Source: Axinella damicornis (lineage: Eukaryota > Porifera > Demospongiae > Axinellida > Axinellidae). From it: DNA of 64,000 nt. Below, in pieces: positions 55,251-64,000 of this stretch. The translations under genes were made by a program, and so were the position numbers. Position 1 is the stretch's first letter. Each line of letters opens with the position of its first letter. Location of the stretch: NCBI GenBank assembly GCA_963931865.1, contig OZ007513.1:3884098-3948097 (forward strand). The letters run 5' to 3'. The notes under the pieces were generated by a model that made no database searches, was not told where the DNA came from, and worked only from the letters and a program-made list of their open reading frames with translations.

Positions 55251-57639
55251 GCACATATATACACAGCATGCATAGGAGTGACCCATCATCATCACCACGG
55301 AGATGGTACAAAATTAACCCGCGCACATGCGCTCCCTTTAAGCATGCAATGTGGCTTTGATGTCCAAGGTTACGCGTTCCATGAATACGCTCTACATAGT
55401 TCCCTCCTGGCAGTTGGGTACACGTCGTCAGACTCAACATCATTTGACTGCAGCAAGAATACAATTGTACATGTGAAATCCTTCTACAGCGTTGTCACTG
55501 TGACATCACTGAGTGACATCATCGAGTTAACAATAGGCTGCAATCAGATCTAATCAAAACAGGTTGCTGAATGTGCAGCTGCAGTGCAAACATACTGCGT
55601 GTACAACGCAACACACCCACACCTGTTGTAAACTGCCTGCACATCCTGAAGGTTTCCCCTGAAACCCACAATTTGCAAGCACAATGAGGGTACACTTCTT
55701 GCTTGATACTTCCACTGAAGAGCAGTTGATAGGTCTGCCACAAGGTTCCTATATTACTGCCACTGAGTTCATTGGCAAGCAACCTTAGACTTCCAAAACT
55801 GCTACCAGATAGCCTTGTCTCAAGGAGGTTCTCCCACCCACGTGGATAAAAATGTGACAAAAAGGCTCCCAGTCATAATCATTACGCAACCTTTTCGCTC
55901 ATGTTTGCAGGTTTTGTCTATGAATATCATTAGCACGAGCCTGCACACGAACTGTGCAGTACACAAGTGCAAAGGTTCCCTGGCCTGAGGTTACAAATGT
56001 ACTGAAACTGCCTCCGTACACTGCATCGCCATTTGAAGGGCTCTACGTACAATGGAGAATTGTCAACATTGTTGACAGTTCTCCTTTGTACTGGAGTTGA
56101 GAATGGCATGGAAAACTGTCAACATTGACCCATTCCACACTGAGAGTCAGGCATTAAAGGCTTAAATGCACGGACACATGCAGGCAGTGAATTGGTTGCA
56201 AAGTGAGGATAAAATTCAATTGGATCACACGGTAAAAATGCATACCCACATGAGAACGCACTTGCATGTGTGTTGGAGTAACTGAGTAGGGCACATAACG
56301 ATCCCATTGTATACGTGTATACAGTGTATGTAAAAGCATTCACCACTACTGAATGGAGAACTTCACAACTTGAGCCCAACAGTGCACTGAATGCAACCAC
56401 ACTCCTCTGAAAAATATGTGAGAATATTTTGATCTTGAGTGGTTGGCTCCAATTAGAACAGCAGGATCAATCTTAGTGACTCAATTGCGTAGCTCAAGGA
56501 CAATTCTAAGTACAGCCCATCCATAGTACCTCCTTCAGAGCAAGAGGAGCTCTGTCACGGATTCCATCAGTGACAGAGCAAGTTAAGGATTGCTCACGCA
56601 GCAATTCCCGGGCCATTCTCAACTCCAGTTTCATATCATGCAAATTAAAGCTAGAGGTGGCATGGGAAGGAGATTGCATCGCTACCTAATTTGTGCAAGT
56701 CAAGTGTGTTACTATACATTCCATACACAAGCTGTGTTTACTACAGGCACATACGTACATGTATACATGTGCCTGTGTACATGTATACATGTATACTGTG
56801 TATTGCTACTGTACTTCAACAGGGCTACAGTGGGGTACAGTGTATACACGAGTGTTGTTTCTGTGTAGAGTGGAGCCAGTACACGTGTCTACCACCACGG
56901 CAGAGACAATGTTTTGCACAGTATGTGCAAGAAGATGCACGTACTCACTTCAGTTCAGTACGCGAGTATCTTCGTGCAAGTACAGTAGGTACCACACACA
57001 AACAGGTACATGTACATATATAGCACTGTCTTTGCTCAAGTGGACACTTGTACTGCCTGCACACTACACAGAAACAACACACTCAAACGCAACTACACAG
57101 GCTGTCCCCGTGTACACATGCAGCATAAGCAGCCGTGTTGACATGAGCAGGACACAATACACAGGTCACTTGTACATGAGCAGTGTACTACAGGACACCA
57201 CAAACAGGTCACTTGTACAAGAGCAGTGTACTACAGGACACCACAAACAGGTCACTTGTACAGTTGTACATGTAGTAAACACAACAGCTTGTACAATTGT
57301 GTATAGAGTGTACATTTATACTGTATATGGAAATATGGTAAACACACAGAATCAACATCTTTATGTTTAGATCAAACAGTACCATATAAGGATGTTAATT
57401 AAGTCTACGCACATGTACTCAATGCTGCAAACCAAGCCATCATGGAATATCGTGCTGCACTGTACAAAGTGCACAACGCATGGAAAATTCTACCATGCGA
57501 GGAGGCTGAAAGTCCTAAGGATACAACTACTATGAATTCTTAGCCCTCATGATACAGCTACTGCCATGGGGAAGAAAACCTCACACATTTGCTTTCTATT
57601 GGTATAAGATGGTGAGACCATATATACATACTCCATGTG
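55251..57639. other. No gene I can defend
   Basis: Minus-strand exon-like pieces occur at about 55,622-55,715 (ending AVYNR|GTGTGG), 56,336-56,404 (CAG|RSVVAFSALLGSSCEVLH) and 56,530-56,645 (LELRMARELLREQSL). I could not connect them in phase or recognise a protein. A ~45-bp repeat (GGTCACTTGTACAAGAGCAG) lies at about 57,160-57,265. Confidence 0.3.
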
Positions 57640-57648
57640 CAGAATGAC

Positions 57649-57746
57649 TAACCTTGTTCCCAAGCTCCTCCCAAGCTTTTGGTTGCATCCCCGGTTTATG
57701 AACAGTATGCGATAAAAAGCTGGGGGGGAGCCTGGGAACGAGGCTA
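57649..57746. mobile_element. Foldback MITE with exact 9-bp target duplication
   Basis: This 98-bp hairpin runs from TAACCTTGTTCCCAAGCTCC to AGCCTGGGAACGAGGCTA. CAGAATGAC is duplicated at 57,640-57,648 and 57,747-57,755. The left end has mutated away from the family consensus. Confidence 0.85.
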
Positions 57747-58194
57747 CAGAATGACAACAAGGGTTGGATATTTTGCCTACATGTACATCTGTGCCGAAGG
57801 TGACACAACTGCAACACATGTCAGCTGCAGTTGCAAGTTTGTGACGCTGAGGAGCAGAGGCAACATGATGCACTGCTGACCGAGAACAGAAATGGCAGAG
57901 TATAAGTAGCAAAAATGGCTGCCAATTGCAAGAGAGCAAATGAGTCCTCACTTTCAAAGGACAGCTAGAAGTTGGCTGCTAAATATGAACATGTAGGCAG
58001 CTACATGTACCTGCTGCCAAGCGAGTGCTCTGACCGGCTGGACCATAGTACACAGAATATGGATGGACAGTTATTGGGCCTCCACAGCCCATAGACACCT
58101 CTGGGGCCACCACTGCACTGTAACACAAGAAGCCACACCTACTTCCATGCGATACATTCAGTGCTCATGGGTCTCTTGACTCGTTTAATTGTTA

Positions 58195-58640
58195 CAGCAG
58201 GGCCCTTCAGAGGTGCCTTTAAGGGTGTCTTGGGGCTGTGGGTGCCCCAGAGGTGCCCCTGGGGGTGTCTCGGGGCAGTGGTGGCCTCAGAGGTGCCCCT
58301 GGGGGTGTCTCGGGGCAGTGGTGGCCTCAGAGGTGCCCCTGGGGGTGTCTCGGGGCAGTGGTGGCCTCAGAGGTGCCCTTGGGGGTGTCTCGGGGCAGTG
58401 GTGGCCTCAGAGGTGCCCCTGGGGGTGTCTCGGGGCAGTGGTGGCCTCAGAGGGGTGCCCCTGGGGGTGTCCTGGGGCTGTGGAGGCCCAAGAAGTGTCC
58501 ATGGGGGTGCCTATAGACAGTAGGGGTCCCAGAAGTGTCCATTGGGTGTTTATGGGGCCATGGGGTCTCAGAAGCGTCCATGGGGTGGCTATGGGCCTTG
58601 GCGGCCCAGAAACACCCCTGGGGGTGACATGGGGCCGGGG
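58195..58640. repeat. 40-bp minisatellite, GAGGTGCCCCTGGGGGTGTC
   Basis: The period is exactly 40 bp for at least five near-identical units (58,261-58,450), with degenerate units on both sides. Open frames in several phases are repeat artefacts. Confidence 0.9.
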
Positions 58641-59634
58641 AGGCCACAGTAAGACCAGTTTTACTATTTCACCTATAATTATGCAGACAGGAAAAGGATT
58701 ACAATGCCACTACACCATACTTGCGGAGGGAAGAAGTTAGTACAGACATGCCAGTCATTTAGGAGGGAAAGCATGGTTACTTGGGTAGCCCCACTGCTCC
58801 TATAACTACATGTAGGGAGTGGAGTAGAGCCATAAGCAGGATGCAATACACATTCGGGGGCTACTGTCACTGTCCACATATGTGCCTACACGCCATGGCA
58901 GTATCTATTGTAAGGAAAAGGAGACTGAAGCGGTTTCCATACACAGAACCCTTACATGTTTGCACTCAATAACAAACTCAATCCAGTGACCAAATATACA
59001 AAAAGACATATTTGGCAGGCTTCACATGGTGCATGTACACTCCCTCTGGCCAATAGCCTCATTCAGGACGAACCCACCATCCTTTGCAGTCTCAATGGCA
59101 CAGTACATTCCCCACAAATTAGTTATACCAAGGGGCCTCAGAACAGCCTCACAATGGCTCTTTTAATATCAAAAGTGCTAACATTTAGCACATTATGTTC
59201 ATGTCATAGTAGATTTATGGACTGCTCATGCTCAAACCGAGTTTGTATGGCTTTGCCACCACAATATCTTTTTTAGCCCAACAAGCATAGAGTTGTGAGT
59301 CACTCCATGAAATTCATGATCACGGTGTCTGACCGAATCATCAATAGACAAGGCCAAACACTTCATACGCTAATAACAGCGCTAGAAGTTTAAATAACTC
59401 TGGTGCAGCCTCCCAAAACCGTACGTCTATCTATTAGTACCTTGACTGTTGGAGGTCCCTCTGGCACTGCTGCACCGCCGCGATTGAACAGTTTGTAGTC
59501 TTACGGACTGCCGGACCCTCTCTCATGAAACTATGCCAGTGAGCTCACAACGACTATGTTACTACACATAACCTAATTAAAAAGTTATTAAAAATTTGGC
59601 GCAAAGAGGCGGGGTTGGGCCGGATCAAACTCAC
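58641..59634. other. No gene recognised
   Basis: Short frames only. I see no family signal and no clear repeats. Confidence 0.4.
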
Positions 59635-59665
59635 TAGTCTCGTTCCCAGACTTAGAACAAGACTA
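59635..59665. mobile_element. Collapsed foldback MITE relic
   Basis: TAGTCTCGTTCCCAGA ... ACAAGACTA is the outer shell of the family with the centre deleted. CAAACTCAC and AAAACTCAC flank it, matching in 8 of 9 bases. Confidence 0.6.
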
Positions 59666-59750
59666 AAAACTCACGTGTGACTAGACGTGTCATTATTACG
59701 ACGACAGTTCTTGGCGAGGCTACATAGCTGAGAGTGTTCTACGCTGAGAA

Positions 59751-59897
59751 GTAAGTATAAAGCGTTTCACGTTGCCAGTCTGGGTCATATGAATGTGTAG
59801 CCACGCATGGTACAGTAGTCCTACTTGGCGTGACTGAATTTTAATAGTAATTTTACACTCGAGCTTTCTCTCTCCCTCCCTGTACTGTGCATTTAGC
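59751..59897 (+). other. Likely 5' UTR intron of the H3-tail-like gene
   Basis: A strong donor, GAGAA|GTAAGTATAA, lies at 59,751. An acceptor TGCATTTAG ends at about 59,897, with a second AG (CTTGTCAG) 8 nt later, directly before the ATG at 59,906. A polypyrimidine stretch (TTTCTCTCTCCCTCCCTG) precedes it. Confidence 0.55.
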
Positions 59898-59905
59898 TTG
59901 TCAGC

Positions 59906-60550
59906 ATGGCCCGGACTAGACAGACTCCCAGAAAGAAGAAAGACCCTTCTCCTAAGAAGAAAAGGAAATCTGAAGGTGGCCAAGTACAACCTACTGCTGA
60001 GGCTTCTGAAACTATGGACACATCTCAGGCGTGTGAAAAAGCCAAAGTTATCCAAGACCCTCCAACATCTGAGGAGCAGCAAAAAGTAGGCGAAGAAGGG
60101 ACCAACGTACACCAAGAGTCGGAATCTGGGAGTGAATCACAAAAAGATACGGCACAATCAAAGAGCCCTGTTTCACCTCAAGAAAAGAGCCCGCAAGAGA
60201 CGGCTGGCAGAAAGAGAAAGAAGGAAGATGATGGTGACACCAGCGCTCCTGTAGGTGAAAGTCAAACAGAAACTGGTACAAGCCCAAAGAAGACAAAGCT
60301 GTCCAAAGGTAGTAAGGACTCTGAGCACAGTGATTCTGATCAACAGGGCAAGGAGGAGGTGAAAGGGGACAGTAAACAAGTTAAACAAGTTGAACCAGCA
60401 CCGGACAAGAGTGGGGATGGGACGTGTGAGGTGGAGAAAGTGGGTAGTGACGGTGATGAGGCTCCAGAGGACTTGTCGCTGGCCGAGGGAAAGCAGATTG
60501 CTATGGAGCAGAAGCGGGACGAGTCTGTACAAGCACAGAGGTTGGACTGA
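59906..60550 (+). CDS. Lysine-rich disordered protein with histone H3-like N-terminus
   Basis: This 214-codon frame starts at an ATG in strong context (A at -3, G at +4). The first residues are MARTRQTPRKKKDPSPKK. Histone H3 starts MARTKQTARKS, so residues 1-3, 5, 6, 8 and 9 of the mature tail are identical; K4 is Arg and A7 is Pro. The rest is low in hydrophobics and rich in Lys, Glu, Ser, Gln and Asp, with nuclear-signal-like clusters (KKKRKSEGG, GRKRKKEDD, SPKKTKLSK) and SP sites. No folded domain is visible, and no histone fold follows, so it is not an H3 gene. A nuclear, chromatin-associated role is inferred. Codon composition and an uninterrupted frame argue that it is real. It is probably a conserved lineage-specific protein; I recognise no named family. 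Confidence 0.7.
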   Translation: MARTRQTPRKKKDPSPKKKRKSEGGQVQPTAEASETMDTSQACEKAKVIQDPPTSEEQQKVGEEGTNVHQESESGSESQKDTAQSKSPVSPQEKSPQETAGRKRKKEDDGDTSAPVGESQTETGTSPKKTKLSKGSKDSEHSDSDQQGKEEVKGDSKQVKQVEPAPDKSGDGTCEVEKVGSDGDEAPEDLSLAEGKQIAMEQKRDESVQAQRLD

Positions 60551-60835
60551 TAGTTAATGGTTCCTTTCCGTAGGCATACATGCTAAATGAAACTGACTAC
60601 CATCGGTTTAATAATTTCATATCTGTGTATCATTGCACATGTGCAAGTGGTTTACTGACCATTCATTACCTGCACTTCACACTGGAAGCAATCATGTGTA
60701 TCTCTGACTTTGTGTTCCTCTTGTGTGCGTTGAACTGAATCCCGCATTTTGGCATTTTTGATGGAGATCATATTTAATAGTAAAATTGTTGTTTGGGAAG
60801 TGGTAGACAGAGTTCTACCACAGTTCGTGGGCGTT

Positions 60836-60931
60836 CCTTTGATGTACCGCGGAGGATAAATCGCATAACCTCCGCTATGATGTCATAGTGGAGATTATGC
60901 GATTTATCCTCCGCGGTACATCAAAGGATCG
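60836..60931. repeat. Long palindrome, GGAGGATAAATCGCATAACC
   Basis: CCTTTGATGTACCGCGGAGG ... is answered by CCTCCGCGGTACATCAAAGG. Arms of about 45 bp meet almost at the centre. It is a foldback element, with no coding content. Confidence 0.85.
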
Positions 60932-61028
60932 CTACGCTGTGCTGAGAATCCGAGAGTTGTAGCTGTCTAGCAGCCGGATCCAGCTACTAACTTGACTTGG
61001 AGGTTATGTCTGTGGTAGAAGCCGGATC

Positions 61029-61138
61029 TACTACGTCGACTCGGAGGTTATGTGGTTTATCCTCCTTGGGAAAGTTTCGCCTCGGCCAAACTTTCCCGTG
61101 GAGGATAAATCGCATAACCTCCGCGTCGATGTAGTAGA
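61029..61138. repeat. Second palindrome sharing GGATAAATCGCATAACCTCC
   Basis: CTACTACGTCGACTCGGAGG ... CTCCGCGTCGATGTAGTAG are the outer arms; an inner hairpin has TTGGGAAAGTTT/AAACTTTCCCG. It shares the GGAGGATAAATCGCATAACC core with the palindrome at 60,836. Confidence 0.8.
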
Positions 61139-61848
61139 TCCTATACTTCTCCCCGGAAGGATGAAAAGTAGAATGGTGTTTGATTTAGATCAGCGGATCT
61201 CAGCATTCGTTACGCTCATCAAAAGTAAACGAGCAGAAGTGGAGTGGTATTATATAGCACCATGCTAAACAGGCCTAGGGAGGACCTATAGTCTCACGTA
61301 GCCAGACTTTAAATTCCACTGAGAGGGGAAGTAAAGTCTGGGAACCTGCCTATTCTGTTTTGGTTCACGGAATTCTTGCGTCACATAACCGAAATGCTTA
61401 CTTTATGTCGTCATGTTCAAACATCATTGCCACTAACAGTTCTTCATGGCTTCCTCCTGCTCTTTTCGAAGGCTAGAATAGCCTAGTCTCAAACAAGCGG
61501 CGTCAATTGGCCGATCAACATCCCTGTTTTGGGCAGCTCCCACGTTGAGGAATTTAGGAATGTAATCCTAAATTGAAATAGAATAATGCGCCTGCATTCT
61601 GGCGAACCGGAACCAAAACGGAATAGGTGGATTACCGGACGTTTTTCCCCTCCACGAGTGAAAAATCGCCTGGGAACGAGACTGGGGACGACCCTGGTCA
61701 ATCTTGGAGTCTGCATATGAATGGCAATAGGATTTTATTACAGGCAAAATCCACTTGAAAGTTTGCTTATCGCCATTCATGTTCCAAGATCTGTCACCGA
61801 AACCTGTACTATAGCTTTGTTCCTGGCTAGGACTTTGGTCTGTATTGC

Positions 61849-61957
61849 TAGCCTCGTTCCCAGGCCTACCCCGTTTTTTCTGTTCTTCAGTTTCCGTTGA
61901 CAATAATACACGGATGCGGAAGGGTGGCGAAACGGGGTAGGCCTGGGAACGAGGCTA
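61849..61957. mobile_element. Foldback MITE with exact 9-bp target duplication
   Basis: This 109-bp hairpin starts TAGCCTCGTTCCCAGGCCTA and ends TAGGCCTGGGAACGAGGCTA. CTGTATTGC is duplicated at 61,840-61,848 and 61,958-61,966. The arms are identical over about 30 bp, so this may be a younger copy. Confidence 0.93.
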
Positions 61958-62079
61958 CTGTATTGCAGGGTGAGAAGGGATTGGGGGCTTGGTACTTGAA
62001 TGATGGGAATTAATTGTGTGGGGGCACTCGGGAGCTCAGACCAAGATTAGGCTAGCCTTGGACTGGGTATGATGGTGCC

Positions 62080-62565
62080 GATCTGACTAGCCTGATTCCC
62101 AGTCCTGAGGTTATCAACATACCAGTCCCAAGGCCTGCCTCGTCCCAAGGCCTGCCTCATCCCCAGTCCCGAGGCTGTACCATCATACCCAGTCCCAAGG
62201 CTACATCGTTCCCTGTCCCGAGGCTGTACCATCATACCCAGTCCCAAGGCCTGCCTCATTCCCGGTCCCGAGGCTATACCATCTAACCCAGTCCCAAGGC
62301 TAGCCTCATTCCCAGTCCCAAAGTTGCCAGTCCTGAGGCTTGCCTCTTGGCTATTCCATCATACCCAGTCCCAAGGCTAGCCTCATTCCTAATCCCGAGG
62401 TTGTCAACATACCCAGTCCGAGGCTATGCTACCCAGTCCGAGGCTATGCTACCCAGTCCGAGGCTATACCAATGTAAAGGCTAGCCTCATTCCCAGTCCC
62501 GAGGCTAACCCGATCCCAGTCCAGAGTTTGCCAACGTACCCAGTCCTGAGGCTGGTCTGATTCTC
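62080..62565. repeat. Array made of foldback-end-like units
   Basis: Many irregular ~20-25 bp units of TAGCCTCATTCCCAGTCCCG and ATACCCAGTCCCAAGGC type. The unit is close to the foldback terminal sequence plus the CCCAGTCCC next to it in the TRIM copy, so the array may have grown from an element end. Confidence 0.75.
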
Positions 62566-62929
62566 AGTCAACATTCCAACTGGAACCTTCAATAATGAGC
62601 CATTCTAGTGCATGCGCACTGAAATCGAAGGCGGAATTAGTGGATAAATTGAGTGCATGATGTACGCGGTGAACTGGTTATTACCTGCCTGTGTACATGT
62701 TTTTTTGAAATGACACACTTGCTCATGGATGCACTAGAGTGACTTCAACCATGTCACTTCCGTGTACCTGCTACCCATCACTGCTGATTGTGGGACTGAA
62801 TGCCTACGTGTACATGTACGTAAGGTAGACTGGAGTGACTTGGCACAATTCTCAAGAAATCTAGCTGCTGTGGTTCCTTTGCAATGTAACCAAACATCAA
62901 GGCACATCAAAATTAGTGGGTGGGGTAAC

Positions 62930-63201
62930 TTGCGGTGACACTCCCTTTCACGCCGTAGTCAGAGCTGCGACCAGCCGGGGTCAAGAAATTTTTACCATCA
63001 TTTTTTTCTGCTTGACCGCTTGACCACATCACAAAAAGACTCTTGACCGTCTGACTGCACTGTATTTCAGCCAATGACCGCTTGACCGCCGGAAGAATGT
63101 GTAGCGACTCCATCCCTTCCTTAGTATATGCGGGGTCAAGATTCGCCCATAAGCCCGGTCGCAGCTCTGACTACAGCATCTATGGGAGTGTCACCCCCTT
63201 G
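62930..63201. mobile_element. GACC-rich terminal-inverted-repeat element, third copy
   Basis: The left part has GGTGACACTCCCTTTCACGC then GTAGTCAGAGCTGCGACC. The right part has GGTCGCAGCTCTGACTAC then TATGGGAGTGTCACCCCCTT. The interior repeats CTTGACCG/TGACCGCTTGACC. It is the same family as 12,611-12,919, with a decayed left end. Confidence 0.75.
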
Positions 63202-63352
63202 CAAACCAAACCAGTACAAGGAGGTGGGTCCGTATTACACTCTTCCCGAATGAGACTGTGCACATGTATTGAATTTTATGCGGAAAAATAACCGCAACAA
63301 GTTGAAGCTGGTATTAAATTCCTCATGTACATTTTCTTTTGCAATTCTGTAG

Positions 63353-63413
63353 GATATGGCAGGAAGCCAGAGAAAGGAGAAGAAAAAAAGATGAGCAGTT
63401 TAAGATGCAGAAG
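63353..63413 (+). other. Possible internal coding exon of an unknown gene
   Basis: TTTTGCAATTCTGTAG precedes a 61-nt stretch and AAG|GTATGC follows it. One frame reads IWQEARERRRKKDEQFKMQK, a charged helix typical of coding sequence. No neighbouring exon can be joined inside this window, so the gene, if real, continues to the right or has long introns. Confidence 0.25.
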
Positions 63414-64000
63414 GTATGCACATAGCCAAGTTGTTAACCGGTGGACTGAGTACAGGGTTTCATACAGGATTTTTTGCAGACATTTATGGGAAAACAGACA
63501 GCAGGCCTGGTGGAATAGATCAGTACGGCCAACTGCCAAACGCAGGGCATAGAGGCGCGTCACGCTGATCGTATCCGCATGAAGAGTGGAAAATAATTTC
63601 ACCTTCCATCTGGATTGGCTCTCGTAGTACCTTCGTGCCTTGCACTACCACTGCTAACCTTTATGGCTTCAATTCCATGGCCGCCTCACTCAGCGTGGAA
63701 AGGAAATGCGAGTTGGCTGAAAGGGCTGGTAACTATTAACTAGCCGCTCGGAAGAAAATAATTGGTCCGGTCACGGCCAGATCAACCGGACCAGCTCCGG
63801 CAGCCCTGCATGCAAACTTTGCAAAGTACATGTATACCTGTTCTAGGGTTGCAGGATTTTGGAATGAGGTGGTTGAATTAAGTCGATTCACGTTTCTACT
63901 CACGACATACTAAACCTAGCCACACCTACTTTTCAATTTAACTGTGTGCTCCACACTACCAGGATGCAAGGAGATCGCGTGAACTGGAGAAATTTCCAGA
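63414..64000. other. No feature recognised
   Basis: I see no convincing exon, RNA gene or repeat in the last ~590 bp. Confidence 0.4.

Noticed and set aside
50745..56645. A multi-exon minus-strand gene built from exon-like pieces at 51.2, 51.8, 55.6, 56.3 and 56.6 kb
   Set aside because: Pieces do not join in consistent phase, show no family resemblance, and some overlap sequence related to foldback arms.
58161..58740. Overlapping plus frames with GVSRGSGGLRGAP-type repeats
   Set aside because: A 40-bp period is not a multiple of three, so the repeated peptide rotates through frames; artefact.
59906..60550. A histone H3 variant gene
   Set aside because: Only the first ~10 residues resemble H3; there is no alpha-N helix or histone fold and the remainder is low-complexity.
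1..64000. tRNA or rRNA genes
   Set aside because: I saw no cloverleaf with A and B boxes and no rRNA-like blocks; the only tRNA-related sequence is the primer-site complement at 8518.

Overview
This is metazoan nuclear DNA, not prokaryotic. Genes have spliced exons with GT/AG borders, AATAAA signals occur, and intergenic DNA is crowded with microsatellites, minisatellites and short foldback transposons. The gene content is animal: TRIM-NHL proteins, a PM20D2-type M20 peptidase and a delta/p120-catenin. A sponge (probably a demosponge) or another early-branching invertebrate fits best, but that is inference.

Layout. 0.56-4.9 kb and 12.1-15.9 kb are two copies of a segmental duplication. Each carries a TRIM-NHL gene (RING, B-boxes, coiled coil, filamin repeat, six NHL repeats), and both copies are damaged in different ways. 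Between them lie a degraded LTR-retrotransposon gag, a kinase fragment, a 5' LTR with a tRNA-Leu-type primer site, inverted arrays of a ~131-bp repeat, and an intact single-exon PM20D2-like gene (9319-10575) with a TATA box. 16-24 kb has no convincing gene apart from one unrecognised ORF (21993-22496); it holds tandem arrays and transposon debris. 24.1-25.8 kb and 28.5-30.9 kb are a second duplicated pair encoding a small signal-peptide/single-TM protein with a PPxY tail. The first copy is frameshifted and the second is open. 31-34 kb is foldback elements and minisatellites.

34.3-48.7 kb on the minus strand is the best-supported gene: a delta-catenin (p120/ARVCF family). I could phase 19 exons through the armadillo repeats to a C-terminus ending DSWV, the PDZ ligand of vertebrate delta-catenin, ARVCF and p0071. 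Its 5' end is unresolved. Many of its splice sites directly abut CA/TG or other simple repeats.

49-59.6 kb has no gene I can defend. It contains foldback elements, several minisatellites and scattered exon-like scraps. At 59.7-60.55 kb is a small gene for a lysine-rich disordered protein whose first residues (MARTRQTPRK) closely copy the histone H3 tail. The remainder (60.6-64 kb) is palindromes, an array built from transposon-end sequence, and a copy of a GACC-rich element.

The most useful structural result is a family of ~95-110 bp palindromic elements (TAGCCTCGTTCCCAG...CTGGGAACGAGGCTA) with 9-bp target duplications, exact at six sites and one mismatch off at two more. One copy sits inside the RING domain of the first TRIM gene.
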